DNA of 64,000 nt from Algoriphagus chordae (GTDB lineage: Bacteria; Bacteroidota; Bacteroidia; Cytophagales; Cyclobacteriaceae): assembly GCF_003254055.1 (NCBI RefSeq), contig NZ_QKZT01000018.1, positions 40,229 through 104,228 of the forward strand, in the 5' to 3' direction. Shown here one piece after another: positions 18,289 through 27,063 of this stretch. The translations under genes and the position numbers were made by a program. Below the pieces are notes generated by a model, which ran no database searches, was not told the origin of the DNA, and saw nothing but the letters and a program-made list of their open reading frames with translations. Positions within the stretch are counted from its first letter, which is position 1. Every line of letters starts with the position of its first letter.

Positions 18289-18705
18289 ATGTACACCGCC
18301 GAAACCCAGATACGTGTTCGCTACGCTGAGACTGACCAAATGAGTTATGTCTATTATGGCAACTATGCGATGTATTTCGAAGTGGCGCGAGTGGAAGCTA
18401 TGCGGAGCGTCGGCTTTTCTTACAAGGAAATGGAAGACGAAGGGGTAATGATGCCAGTCTTGGAAAGCCATTTCCGCTATCTTAAGCCTGGCAAATACGA
18501 TGAGCTGCTCAGCATCAAAACTACTATCCCAAAGCTTCCTGGAGCTAGGATTCGATTTGAATACCAAGTATTCAATGAGCAGCAGGAAATGATCACAGAT
18601 GGCTGGACAATACTTACTTTCCTCAAAAAAGACAGTCACCGTCCGACCAGACCTCCAGAGAATTTGTTAGCTTTATTGAAAGGGTATTTTCAAGAAGTAG
18701 GATAA
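18289..18705 (+). CDS. Acyl-CoA thioesterase, YbgC/4HBT family
   Basis: A 138-residue single hot-dog domain with R-Y-A-E-T-D-Q-M-S-Y-V-Y-Y-G-N-Y, where the Asp is the 4-hydroxybenzoyl-CoA thioesterase catalytic acid. The usual His before G-N-Y is Tyr here. It sits between mltG and the YihY gene, with gaps of 2 bp and 1 bp. The substrate is unknown; this copy is separate from the thioesterase in the pigment locus. Confidence 0.88.
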   Translation: MYTAETQIRVRYAETDQMSYVYYGNYAMYFEVARVEAMRSVGFSYKEMEDEGVMMPVLESHFRYLKPGKYDELLSIKTTIPKLPGARIRFEYQVFNEQQEMITDGWTILTFLKKDSHRPTRPPENLLALLKGYFQEVG

Positions 18706-18706
18706 C

Positions 18707-19693
18707 GTGATCAAAACAAAAATCCTTAGGTTAGAAGTCAGGCTACTTTGGCAGGCTAGAAAGCTCAAGAAAATTCATTTCGGAGATCCAGATAAAAACC
18801 TATATGATGTAGGTAGAATTTTTTTGATTCAGCTGCAAAAGGATGACATCATCGAACGAGCAGGATCTATGGCTTTTAGCTATACTATTGCTCTTTTTCC
18901 GATGATCCTCTTTCTCCTAAACCTCGTGCCCTATTTACAGGATATTTTCCCCTATATCACCAACCAGAACATCCTCACATTTACCCGGGAGATTCTTCCA
19001 GAGGAGATTTACACACAATCCGAGGGTACTATCATGGATATTGTGTCCAAACCACGGCAAAGCTTGCTGTCCTTGGGTTTCTTTTTTGCCTTGTTTGCTT
19101 CCACTCAAGGTGTGGTTTCCATGATGAACTCATTCAACTCTGTATATCAAACCAAGGAAAATAGAGGCTTTCTACAAAGTCGAGGCATAGCAATCAGTAT
19201 TGTAATTATCCTTGCGCTAACAGTGATTACAGCGAGTTCGGTGATGATCCTAGGCGGAATTATTATCCGCAGACTGGATGACATGCAAGTGTTCAACTCA
19301 GGCTTTATGATTTTCTTATTCTCTAGTCTGAAGTTTCTCATACTGCTGTTTATGTTTTACATCACCACCGCCTTCATCTTTAGGTTTGCCCCAGCAGTCC
19401 ATGACAAATGGAAGTTCTTTTCTATTGGTGCCAAACTAGCGGGTTTATTGACCACCCTTGGCTTTTATGGTTTCACTTTTTACCTAAACAACTTTGCTAG
19501 CTACAATAGACTCTATGGATCCATAGGTACGTTGATTGCTTTAATGCTTTGGCTTCTTATCACCTCCATTATTATAATTGTATGTTTTGAGGTCAACGTA
19601 AGCTTGGACCTAGTGGATGAGAAGAAAAAGCGACTTGGCAGGTCAGAAATTGAGGAATTAGTAAAGGAAGAAAAAAAGATTATCGCTAAATAA
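18707..19693 (+). CDS. YihY/BrkB-family inner-membrane protein
   Basis: A 328-residue protein starting with GTG 1 bp after the preceding stop. Six transmembrane helices, the motif A-G-S-M-A-F-S-Y-T-I-A-L-F-P near residue 53, and N-R-L-Y-G-S-I-G-T near the end are typical of the YihY/UPF0761 family (the BrkB name is historical; RNase BN activity was a misassignment). The C-terminus is cytoplasmic and highly charged. Its transport or envelope role is unproven. Confidence 0.88.
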   Translation: MIKTKILRLEVRLLWQARKLKKIHFGDPDKNLYDVGRIFLIQLQKDDIIERAGSMAFSYTIALFPMILFLLNLVPYLQDIFPYITNQNILTFTREILPEEIYTQSEGTIMDIVSKPRQSLLSLGFFFALFASTQGVVSMMNSFNSVYQTKENRGFLQSRGIAISIVIILALTVITASSVMILGGIIIRRLDDMQVFNSGFMIFLFSSLKFLILLFMFYITTAFIFRFAPAVHDKWKFFSIGAKLAGLLTTLGFYGFTFYLNNFASYNRLYGSIGTLIALMLWLLITSIIIIVCFEVNVSLDLVDEKKKRLGRSEIEELVKEEKKIIAK

Positions 19694-19830
19694 ACTGGGG
19701 CTAGGTCCGCCAAGAGCTAAGAAAAAAATCTCTAAATAGGTAAAATCCAGTTGTAGAAAGTAGAATTTTCAAATCTTTTAAAAATTAATCCAAAAGAAAT
19801 CAGAAGGTTAGCACAAAAAGGCAAAATGTG

Positions 19831-19862
19831 TTTTGTAAAAGAATACATTTATCCTACTTTTG
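19831..19862 (+). promoter_or_regulatory. Bacteroidota-type promoter for tRNA-Ser
   Basis: TTTTG at 19831-19835 and TACTTTTG at 19855-19862, separated by 19 nt, match the TTTG-N19-TAnnTTTG sigma-ABfr consensus. The predicted transcript start, about 7 nt later, is roughly 30 nt before the tRNA. Confidence 0.8.
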
Positions 19863-19897
19863 CAATCCTAATCGGGGACAAAACCTGATGACGACCT

Positions 19898-19982
19898 AGA
19901 GGAGTGGCAGAGTGGTCGAATGCGGCGGTCTTGAAAACCGTTGTACCGCGAGGTACCGGGGGTTCGAATCCCTCCTCCTCTG
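19898..19982 (+). tRNA. tRNA-Ser(UGA)
   Basis: The acceptor stem AGAGGAG pairs perfectly with CTCCTCT at 19975-19981. The anticodon loop CTTGAAA gives UGA. A long variable arm (TGTACCGCGAGGTACC region) marks a class II tRNA, and the T-loop is TTCGAAT. The discriminator is G at 19982 and CCA is not encoded. The tRNA reads UCA and other UCN codons. Confidence 0.97.
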
Positions 19983-19986
19983 CACT

Positions 19987-20036
19987 ACAAAACCCTAACT
20001 ATCTGAAATATTGATAGTTAGGGTTTTATTTTTTTT
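19987..20036 (+). terminator. Intrinsic terminator of tRNA-Ser
   Basis: A stem of about 14 bp (AAACCCTAACTATC / GATAGTTAGGGTTT) with a 9-nt loop is followed by a run of T, starting 7 nt after the tRNA. Confidence 0.9.
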
Positions 20037-20071
20037 ACTTCAGTAGCGAATCTGAATCAATCTGAGTGTTT

Positions 20072-20649
20072 TCATCTCCTCTTCTCCCAACATCTCAACT
20101 TCCCCTTATTACCGGACTTGATCAATAGGTAATCTTCAGGAATCTCTGCGGCATCGCCACAGTAGGTAACGATTCTGGTACCTGCAGGCAATCTTTCAAA
20201 CTTTGCACGGATCGACTTAATATAGGTATGATACTGCCTAAGTTCACACTACTATCCTTGTTCAGTTTATCTGTGAGATTAATGTTTTCTTCGAGGGAAT
20301 TGAAAAAATAAAAGGAATCATAATCTCTGAAATCCAGCTTCACAAAATCTCCATGAATGAAATTCAGGTTCTGGAGTTTACATTTTCCCGCCAGTTTCCT
20401 TGAGAGCTGCACGAGGCTTTCTCGTTGTTCGACTCCTGTTACTGTTGAATCGGAAATAGCTGCAGCGATCAAGCAGAATTTGCCTGCTCCAGACCCAACA
20501 TCTAACACGGAACACTGGCCTTTCTCATTCAAAAACGCCATTCCTTTCTTTGCCACATCCACAGGAGTCCAATGGGTGCCCGAAAGCTTTTTCATTTTGA
20601 TAGGATAAAGCGCATCAAAGTCATCATCTTTTATCACTTTCAAGTCCAT
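20072..20649 (-). pseudogene. Class I SAM-dependent methyltransferase, frameshifted
   Basis: The open frame from the ATG at 20649 stops at 20122 and encodes a Rossmann methyltransferase with V-L-D-V-G-S-G-A-G-K-F near residue 48. After about residue 137 its sequence stops looking like the family. In the -1 frame from about 20235 downward the expected ending appears: Y-H-T-Y-I-K-S-I, then P-A-G-T-R-I-V-T-Y-C-G-D-A-A-E-I-P-E-D-Y, ending at a stop at 20072-20074. The whole span, 578 nt, is one base short of a 193-codon gene. Either a real one-base deletion or a sequencing error explains this. The target of the enzyme is unknown. Confidence 0.8.
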
Positions 20650-21218
20650 CGTAAAGTTGGATTAATAAATATAGAATATGGTAATACGGAATCTTGTCAC
20701 TAGATAAATTCCTTAGACAGCTCCACATACTTTGACTGGCTCAGTAACCGAGCTCGGTGTCCGTGTAGATTTGATTTAGTGGAGGGGAGAAAAAGTGCGG
20801 CTCCTCCGCACTTTTTCTCCCCTCCTTGTCACCAGCTTACACTGGAGGCCGAGCCTGTCCGGCGACAGACGGGCTTGCCGAGGCCATTTCGCTAAATTTT
20901 TACTACTGGCAAAGAAGCGTATAATCTTTGTATAGAATTAATAGAAAGTACTCAATTTTACTCTTCAAGGCTAATAAATTGAAGACCAGAAAGTAATTAT
21001 AGTACTAGCCAGCGAAGCAACAGTTCCTAATTTGAAATTCTCACTAATTGTACTTGAAATCCCAACAGTCAAAATAGGTTATAATGCAAAAATGATTTTC
21101 ACGGTTGATTAACTCTTAACCGCGAAAATCATCTTGAATATTTCTATGATCGCTTTTGCCTGCTCATTTTTTTGGTAATGATCAAGTCTACAATCACAAC
21201 ACCGTGACTCAGTCAAGG
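20650..21218. other. Gene-free region with palindromic DNA
   Basis: No convincing coding frame is present on either strand. The left part holds a 12-bp palindrome ACCGAGCTCGGT (20747-20758), a perfect 20-bp-arm hairpin (20781-20825) and a GC-rich imperfect palindrome (20845-20885). The right part (20890-21200) is AT-rich and featureless. Confidence 0.6.
20781..20825. repeat. Perfect inverted repeat, 20-bp arms, 5-nt loop
   Basis: The left arm at 20781-20800 (GGAGGGGAGAAAAAGTGCGG) is exactly the reverse complement of 20806-20825, with loop CTCCT between. It is not a classical terminator, because the T-run lies inside the stem. It may be part of a miniature mobile or REP-like element, together with the GC-rich palindrome just downstream. 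Confidence 0.85.
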
Positions 21219-21566
21219 TCAATCATCGACTTTGACGTATTCCAAAGTACCTGTCTGCTTGCTTGTGATCACCCGTTTTTTGGCGTCAAAGTAATCAACT
21301 GTGAAATCGACGGAACCGTATTTCATTTTAACAGTCAATTTTTTTCCATCATCAGATAATTTCCACTTGGCCTTCATCGAATCTCGAGGGGTAATCCCTT
21401 CGAACGAACCATTTGCCTTAAATACTTGGTAAGTATCTTCTGGAGTAGTCACTTTCCCATCCATGGTTTCTTTTACAAGCTTCCACTTGCCAACAAGCTC
21501 CTTAGAGGTTTGGGCTTGCACTGAAAACGAAGCCGCAAAGAATAATATCACTAATAAATAACGCAT
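21219..21566 (-). CDS. Small secreted lipocalin-like protein
   Basis: A 115-residue protein with a signal peptide cleaved near V-Q-A-Q, followed by L-V-G-K-W-K-L-V-K-E, the opening strand motif of lipocalin-like (DUF4923/5004-type) barrels, and a run of beta-strands. Such proteins are common in Bacteroidota and their ligands are unknown. It is isolated, with its own leader of about 150 bp on the upstream side. Confidence 0.75.
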   Translation of the reverse strand: MRYLLVILFFAASFSVQAQTSKELVGKWKLVKETMDGKVTTPEDTYQVFKANGSFEGITPRDSMKAKWKLSDDGKKLTVKMKYGSVDFTVDYFDAKKRVITSKQTGTLEYVKVDD

Positions 21567-21718
21567 GCTTTTTTGATTTAAAGTTTAAGTTGGTAACCCT
21601 TTTACATAAATGTTGGCTCAAGTTATCAAAATACTTTAATTCCATCATATTTTAATTACAAATCAATCTTGAAATAACACCAAGTCCTAATATACTAGAC
21701 TTTGACTTCCAGAAGCCT

Positions 21719-22876
21719 TTACTTTTCTCTGATCTTCATAAAAACATAGGTGAATCCAAAGCCTAGCAAGCCTAGCAAACAGGATAAAATCACCGCACCA
21801 ACCAAATATTGATGGATTTGTAGATAAATCGTTTCAACAGATATGTCAGAAAAATCTGGAATTAACACTTTCTCTTTGACAAAAAAACCTCCAAAAAAGT
21901 AACTGGATATAATAATCAGAGGAATCATTGGCGGTAAAGAAATATTAGAAAACGTGACGACAATGACACGATTCAGCTTCAGAAGGCTGGCTACAAAAAA
22001 TGCTGCAAACATCTGAAACCCCCATATAGGGAATACGCCAAAAAACAATCCTAAGCCTACAGCACCTGCCATATGTGTAGGATCGTCCTGATGTTTTTGG
22101 AATTCTCTTTTGATTTGCGTGAAAATGTTTTTTTCTCCCTTCGTGAAAAACAAGCGCTTGGGTGCATAGTAACCCAAAGCCAAAATCAACAAAACTATAT
22201 TCAATACTGAAATCCTGCTGAAGTCTGTAAATGGTCTAAAGTGACTAACACGATCTTCAGGATAATTCACTGCTACTGGCACTTCCTTGATCGGAATTCC
22301 TGCCCATGCCAGGCGAACGATGACTTCAATCTCAAATTCGAACTTCTTGGTAAACCACCTTTTCTTAGCAATCGCTGCCAAAGGATATGCTCTAAAACCT
22401 GTTTGTGTGTCTGAAAGCTTAATTCCCGTATCCACCCAAAACCAGAAATTACTGAAGTTATTACCGAAACTGCTCTTCTTTGGAATCCCATCTTGAGCCA
22501 TATTTCGCGAACCCATCAGCACAGTCTCCGTCTCCTGAAGCTGGATTTGCTCCATTAGGTCACTGATATTCTCTGGTTCATGCTGCCCATCGGAATCCAG
22601 CGTCACGGCATAATCATACCCTAAGTTGAACAAATGCTCAAAGCCTTTTCGCAAAGCATAGCCCTTTCCACGATTGTTCGGATAACTTATGTAATCCAAG
22701 TCAGGAAAGCTTGCCAAAATAGATTCAGTACTATCTGTCGAGCCATCATTTACCACCAATAAATCAGGGCAAATCGTCAATACTTCCGAAATCACTTCAC
22801 GAAGTGTCGCCTCATTATTATAAGTAGGTATGATAATACAAACTCTATTTTCCATCAAACTGGGCTGTAAAGACAT
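21719..22876 (-). CDS. GT2 glycosyltransferase with C-terminal DUF2062 membrane domain
   Basis: Residues 8-235 form a dolichyl-phosphate-mannose-synthase-like GT-A domain (I-I-P-T-Y-N-N near residue 15, V-T-L-D-S-D-G-Q-H-E for the metal-binding DxD). Residues 235-385 carry DUF2062 with hydrophobic helices and the family's G-x-x-x-G-x-F-P-I-W-G-F-Q motif. It is the last gene of the seven-gene minus-strand block, joined directly to the deacetylase gene. Homologues recur in aryl-polyene and flexirubin loci, where a sugar or phosphate acceptor has not been established. Confidence 0.87.
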   Translation of the reverse strand: MSLQPSLMENRVCIIIPTYNNEATLREVISEVLTICPDLLVVNDGSTDSTESILASFPDLDYISYPNNRGKGYALRKGFEHLFNLGYDYAVTLDSDGQHEPENISDLMEQIQLQETETVLMGSRNMAQDGIPKKSSFGNNFSNFWFWVDTGIKLSDTQTGFRAYPLAAIAKKRWFTKKFEFEIEVIVRLAWAGIPIKEVPVAVNYPEDRVSHFRPFTDFSRISVLNIVLLILALGYYAPKRLFFTKGEKNIFTQIKREFQKHQDDPTHMAGAVGLGLFFGVFPIWGFQMFAAFFVASLLKLNRVIVVTFSNISLPPMIPLIIISSYFFGGFFVKEKVLIPDFSDISVETIYLQIHQYLVGAVILSCLLGLLGFGFTYVFMKIREK

Positions 22877-23608
22877 TTAATTCAATTCAGCTTTTAAGGT
22901 GAGGTTTCTGCTTTTCAGCGCTATGATCAGGGATTCCAACAATGAAACAGTCAGTTCTTGAGTGTCATGCAAGAGTACAATATCTGATCCTTTTATTTCC
23001 TGGCTCAGGTTTTCGAGCAATTTCTTAGGGTCACTTTTGACGGTATCAAAACTCCGCACAGACCAACCCACAGAGCTAAACCCACATTCCTTGAGCGCTG
23101 AGGCAATATTCGGGTTGGTCAGACCAAAGGGTGGTCTATACCAATTCCCTGCACTTGGAACCACCTTGAGTAATTCCTCATGTCCTTTAGCGATATCTGT
23201 CCTTGTTCGGAGTTTATTCCATAGCCCAATTTTAGAATCATGACTAAAAGAATGACTTCCTAGCAAATGTCCCTCTGCATGGATTCTCTGAACTAGTGCT
23301 TCATTGCCTTTTATTTTTTTTCCGATCAGGAAAAACATTGCTGTCGCACCCTGCTTATTCAAAATATCTAAAATCAATGGCGTGTTCAATGGATCAGGGC
23401 CATCATCAAAACTTAGTAAGACGTTATTTTCGCTTGTTTTGAATATAGACTCCACAAAAAACTGAGCACGAAGAAACATAGACATCCCAAACAAAAAGAG
23501 CACAAGACCCAAAGCCAATGCGATCAAATAATAGTTGGAAATCGAAGTCAGCAATATCCTGATCGCTGCCAAAATCGCTATCACTAAAACTACCTGAGTT
23601 TTACTCAT
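22877..23608 (-). CDS. Polysaccharide deacetylase-family (NodB) protein
   Basis: A 243-residue protein (ATG at 23608) with N-terminal hydrophobic helices and a NodB domain containing L-S-F-D-D-G-P-D, H-S-F-S-H-D, Y-R-P-P-F-G and L-L-H-D-T. These are the expected metal and catalytic residues of carbohydrate esterase family 4. It is membrane-anchored, with the active site probably outside the cytoplasm. Its stop abuts the start of the glycosyltransferase. Confidence 0.87.
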   Translation of the reverse strand: MSKTQVVLVIAILAAIRILLTSISNYYLIALALGLVLFLFGMSMFLRAQFFVESIFKTSENNVLLSFDDGPDPLNTPLILDILNKQGATAMFFLIGKKIKGNEALVQRIHAEGHLLGSHSFSHDSKIGLWNKLRTRTDIAKGHEELLKVVPSAGNWYRPPFGLTNPNIASALKECGFSSVGWSVRSFDTVKSDPKKLLENLSQEIKGSDIVLLHDTQELTVSLLESLIIALKSRNLTLKAELN

Positions 23609-23650
23609 GTACAAATAACGTTAATCCCATTCCAAACAAGCCTCGTATTT

Positions 23651-24232
23651 TCAAATAGAGTCTAAGTTCATTTTTATACCCGCCGCTTTCACCAAATAAA
23701 GCTTAAGCTGATAATGATCCTGATAGACATCTACCCAGCCTCCTAAACAATAATTTGCTTTGCCACTAGAAATCAACAAATCGGCTTCTAATGCCCATTC
23801 TTCAAAATTGAAATCTGGCCTCAACATAAGCAAATTTTCACCATACCATTTATTTTTGATGGCTATTTCACCCATCATTATATTCGGTAAGGTATAGACA
23901 AAGATCGCTGGACTAACCTTTGCCTCTTCGTTGATCAATTGCTGATGCTTGGCATCACTGTCCAAACTGGAAAGTCCATTGAAAAAACACAGGGCTACTT
24001 CATCTTCCTTGAAGCTGAAATTACTAGCGTTCAAGAGGTACTCTGCTCCTAGAAATGCAAGCTGGCAAAGCCTATCCATCTTGTAATACTTGGGATATGA
24101 CGTTTCTAGAGGTTTAAAAGCTGACTTCAAGAACTCGGAAAAACTTTCGTCTACTGCAGCATACACAGATTCTCCATTGACAGTCACGACGCCATTTTCG
24201 ATGCTACAGGAAGATATCTCTTGAATCGCCAT
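23651..24232 (-). CDS. Truncated beta-ketoacyl-synthase-like protein without catalytic cysteine
   Basis: A 193-residue protein resembling only the first half of a ketosynthase. F-V-Y-T-L-P-N-I-M-M-G-E-I-A-I-K-N-K-W-Y-G matches the N-terminal thiolase-fold segment, but the nucleophile position, usually S-T-A-C-S-S, is absent and no C-terminal His pair exists. It sits 3 bp after a complete ketosynthase (24236-25354). It may be a non-catalytic partner; similar incomplete KS proteins occur in aryl-polyene clusters. Confidence 0.72.
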   Translation of the reverse strand: MAIQEISSCSIENGVVTVNGESVYAAVDESFSEFLKSAFKPLETSYPKYYKMDRLCQLAFLGAEYLLNASNFSFKEDEVALCFFNGLSSLDSDAKHQQLINEEAKVSPAIFVYTLPNIMMGEIAIKNKWYGENLLMLRPDFNFEEWALEADLLISSGKANYCLGGWVDVYQDHYQLKLYLVKAAGIKMNLDSI

Positions 24233-24235
24233 ATC

Positions 24236-25354
24236 CTATTGTTTTTCGATCAATATGGCTGCATTGCAACCCCCAAACCCCGAGGCTGTTTTTAGTGCCA
24301 ATCCTATTTCAGTTTCTAGGTTTTCGGTCAGAACATTTAATGCTGTTTCTGTTCCAGGGGCTTCACAGCCTTTAGTCTTCAACAGTACATTCTGTCTCAT
24401 ACTTTGCATAGTCATGGCAACTTCCACCAGACTACTTGCCCCAAGAGTATGTCCAAAATAGCCTTTCAGACTATTCAGAGGTATGTTTTGTAAGCCATGT
24501 CGCGTAAATGCTTTTGCTTCCATTTCATCATTGAACAAAGTCGCTGTGCCATGGGCGGAAACAAACTGGATTTGATCAGCAGATTTACCACTGTATTTCA
24601 AAGCCTTCGAAACTGCTCGACAAAGACCTTCGCCAGTTCGGGAAGGCCCGGAAATATGATTTGCATCATTGCTCGTGGCCCCACCTAAGTATTGCAAAGG
24701 AGTAGTTTTGAAAATGGTTGGATCTTTAGAAAGAACTAAACTTGCTGCCGCTTCACCCAGATTCAATCCCTTTCGCTGCTTGTCGAAGGGTTTACATTGC
24801 TCCGAATCCAAGGCGAAAAAAGACTCAAAACCCAGACTAGTAAACTCAGATAGTGAATCTGCTCCAAGAACCAAGGCATGATCCACTTGATCTGCAGCGA
24901 TCTTATCAGCTGCATAGATTAATGCTGCCAATCCTGATATACATGCACAGGAAATAACTTTTCCCTGACTTTCGAAAGGCAATTCCTTCTGAAGTTGTTG
25001 CATTAGGTGATGAGGATTAGCGCGAGCCAATTCTCCTTCTTTCAGGTAGTCTATATCTCCCTTGGTAGTGCTGAACATAAATAGCCAACGCTCATCCAAT
25101 TGATGCTCAAACTGCAAGTCCTCTATACTGCCACGACAACTTTCTCCTGCAAATTCTTCTATCGGAGAGTCAGTAGAAAAGGAAGTATCGTCAAATTTTG
25201 CTGCGAATAGGTTTTTGATTCCAGGAAAAGGCTGCTCCAATTCCCGAAGACCAGTTTTACCATTCATAGCATTAGAAAAAGTCTCTTGCACTCCCCATCC
25301 GAGAGGAGAAATGATATTTTCAGCGCCCAAAAAAACACTTATTTTTCCAGCCAT
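24236..25354 (-). CDS. Beta-ketoacyl-[ACP] synthase, FabF-like
   Basis: A 372-residue elongating ketosynthase. The nucleophile is in S-C-A-C-I-S-G, and the two histidines are in V-S-A-H-G-T-A-T and K-G-Y-F-G-H-T-L-G-A. The ATG at 25354 is preferred over the longer TTG start at 25372. It overlaps the end of the thioesterase gene by 16 bp, so translation is coupled. It probably extends the aryl polyene or an alkyl chain for the resorcinol. Confidence 0.9.
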   Translation of the reverse strand: MAGKISVFLGAENIISPLGWGVQETFSNAMNGKTGLRELEQPFPGIKNLFAAKFDDTSFSTDSPIEEFAGESCRGSIEDLQFEHQLDERWLFMFSTTKGDIDYLKEGELARANPHHLMQQLQKELPFESQGKVISCACISGLAALIYAADKIAADQVDHALVLGADSLSEFTSLGFESFFALDSEQCKPFDKQRKGLNLGEAAASLVLSKDPTIFKTTPLQYLGGATSNDANHISGPSRTGEGLCRAVSKALKYSGKSADQIQFVSAHGTATLFNDEMEAKAFTRHGLQNIPLNSLKGYFGHTLGASSLVEVAMTMQSMRQNVLLKTKGCEAPGTETALNVLTENLETEIGLALKTASGFGGCNAAILIEKQ

Positions 25355-25764
25355 ACCTGTTTTGCCTTCCAATCTTCAAAAACAGGTGGAGTGACTAATT
25401 GAAGCTCCATGTCTTCGTTCACAAAGACTTGAGTTGTTTCTCCCACTGCAGCAAGTTTCCCAGTAGTTTCGTTGAAAACAGTGTATTTGTAAATGACTTT
25501 GGCAGCTTGATTATATTGTAGTTGTGTCACCAATCTGGCCACATTCCCAAATTTCAGGACAGATTTAAACTTCAAACTGGTCTCTACAATTGGCAGAATC
25601 AACTTGTTGTCATACAAGTCATGATAAGACATGCCGTATTTCAAACCGAGGTTTTCACGTCCATCCTCAAAAAATTTAAGGTAATTTCCATGCCAAACGA
25701 TCCCTAAAGAATCAACTTCAGAAAATCGAATATTAACTTGGATTACGTCTTCTATATATTTCAC
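25339..25764 (-). CDS. Acyl-ACP/CoA thioesterase, 4HBT family
   Basis: A 141-residue hot-dog protein with R-F-S-E-V-D-S-L-G-I-V-W-H-G-N-Y, where the Asp and W-H-G-N-Y motif are intact. It starts with GTG. It lies between two ketosynthase genes, so a role in releasing or editing an ACP-bound chain in the pigment pathway is likely. It resembles the thioesterases found in aryl-polyene clusters. Confidence 0.87.
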   Translation of the reverse strand: MKYIEDVIQVNIRFSEVDSLGIVWHGNYLKFFEDGRENLGLKYGMSYHDLYDNKLILPIVETSLKFKSVLKFGNVARLVTQLQYNQAAKVIYKYTVFNETTGKLAAVGETTQVFVNEDMELQLVTPPVFEDWKAKQVWLEK

Positions 25765-25818
25765 GGATTGACAACAATTTTCATTTCACATTCCAACAGC
25801 AACTCATCCAACAAGAAG

Positions 25819-27063
25819 CTATTTATCTTCTCTAGTACGGTTGTCTTCGTCATATTTCTTAATAATTAAAGTTGAATTAGTACCTCCAAACCCGAAGGAA
25901 TTGGAGACGATTTTTGATAATTCAGCCTTCATTGGTTGTGCAATAATATTAAGTTCCGAAGAAACATCATCTGGATTATCAAAATTAATGTTTGGTGCGA
26001 TGAAATCATTTTGCATCATCAGCAAGCAATACACTATCTCGCTAGCACCTGCCATCCAGCATTCATGGCCTGTCATAGATTTGGTTGAGCTGATTGGTGT
26101 TTTAGAACCAAACACTTCACGCAGCGCCATTCCTTCAAACCTATCTCCTACCGGAGTCGATGTAGCATGAGCATTCACATAATCAATTTCTTCGGCATTC
26201 ATCCCTGCACCTTTCAGAGCCATTCGGATGGATCGAACCTGCCCATCCATATTAGGATTGGAAATATGCTCACCATTGGAAGAAAAGCCATAACCTACCA
26301 CTTCTGCTAATATCGTAGCTCCTCGGGCTATGGCAGAATCATAACTTTCAATGATCAAAGTCGCCGCTCCTCCACTTGCCACCAATCCATCTCGATCTTT
26401 GTCAAAAGGCCGGCAGGAAGCTTTGGGATTATCTTCTCGAATAGAAAAAACTCCCAATCCATCAAAGCTACCAAATGCCATTGGATTCATTTCTTGCGCC
26501 CCACCGACTATAATCATGTCCTGAAGTCCAGCCTTGATCATTTGATAACCCAATCCTATAGCATGCGAACCTGAGGCACAAGCTGCACTGACAGTATAAT
26601 TGATCCCACGAAGCTTATAGATCGTTGCCAAATTCATGGTGACCGTGCTATTCATTGATTGAAAAATCGATCCAGAACCTACGAGCGTCGTATCTCCCTT
26701 TTGACGAATGGTATCTGTAGCCTCTACCACCGCCCTAGATGAAGAATCATTTCCATAAATCACTCCAGCTTCATTCGCCTCAAAATAGGAAAGATCCAAT
26801 CCAGCGATCTTCAAAGCTTCCTCTGTAGCTACCACGGCATATTTTGCCTCTTCACTAAGGGTATTTCGCTGTTTTCTATTCAACACGGATTTCAAGTCGG
26901 GTTCATCCACCATACCAGCCAGCCTGGATCGAAAACCCATTTCTTCTCTAACCGGATCAATGGAAATCCCGCTCAAGCCATTTTGCAAAGAATGCAAAAC
27001 CTCATCTAGATTTTTTCCTATGCAGGAATAAATCCCCATGCCTGTAATCACGACTCTGCTCAT
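25819..27063 (-). CDS. Beta-ketoacyl-[ACP] synthase II-like
   Basis: A 414-residue complete condensing enzyme. A-A-C-A-S-G-S carries the nucleophile, and the histidines are in V-N-A-H-A-T-S-T-P and S-M-T-G-H-E-C. The usual G-H-x-x-G-A-A-G is G-H-E-C-W-M-A-G-A-S, a family-specific variation. Its ATG overlaps the fabG stop by 4 bp. It probably acts in polyene elongation with the 27060-27791 reductase. Confidence 0.9.
   Translation of the reverse strand: MSRVVITGMGIYSCIGKNLDEVLHSLQNGLSGISIDPVREEMGFRSRLAGMVDEPDLKSVLNRKQRNTLSEEAKYAVVATEEALKIAGLDLSYFEANEAGVIYGNDSSSRAVVEATDTIRQKGDTTLVGSGSIFQSMNSTVTMNLATIYKLRGINYTVSAACASGSHAIGLGYQMIKAGLQDMIIVGGAQEMNPMAFGSFDGLGVFSIREDNPKASCRPFDKDRDGLVASGGAATLIIESYDSAIARGATILAEVVGYGFSSNGEHISNPNMDGQVRSIRMALKGAGMNAEEIDYVNAHATSTPVGDRFEGMALREVFGSKTPISSTKSMTGHECWMAGASEIVYCLLMMQNDFIAPNINFDNPDDVSSELNIIAQPMKAELSKIVSNSFGFGGTNSTLIIKKYDEDNRTREDK

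Noticed and set aside
20650..21218. CRISPR-like array in the palindromic region
   Set aside because: The repeats are single inverted copies, with no direct repeat-spacer pattern.
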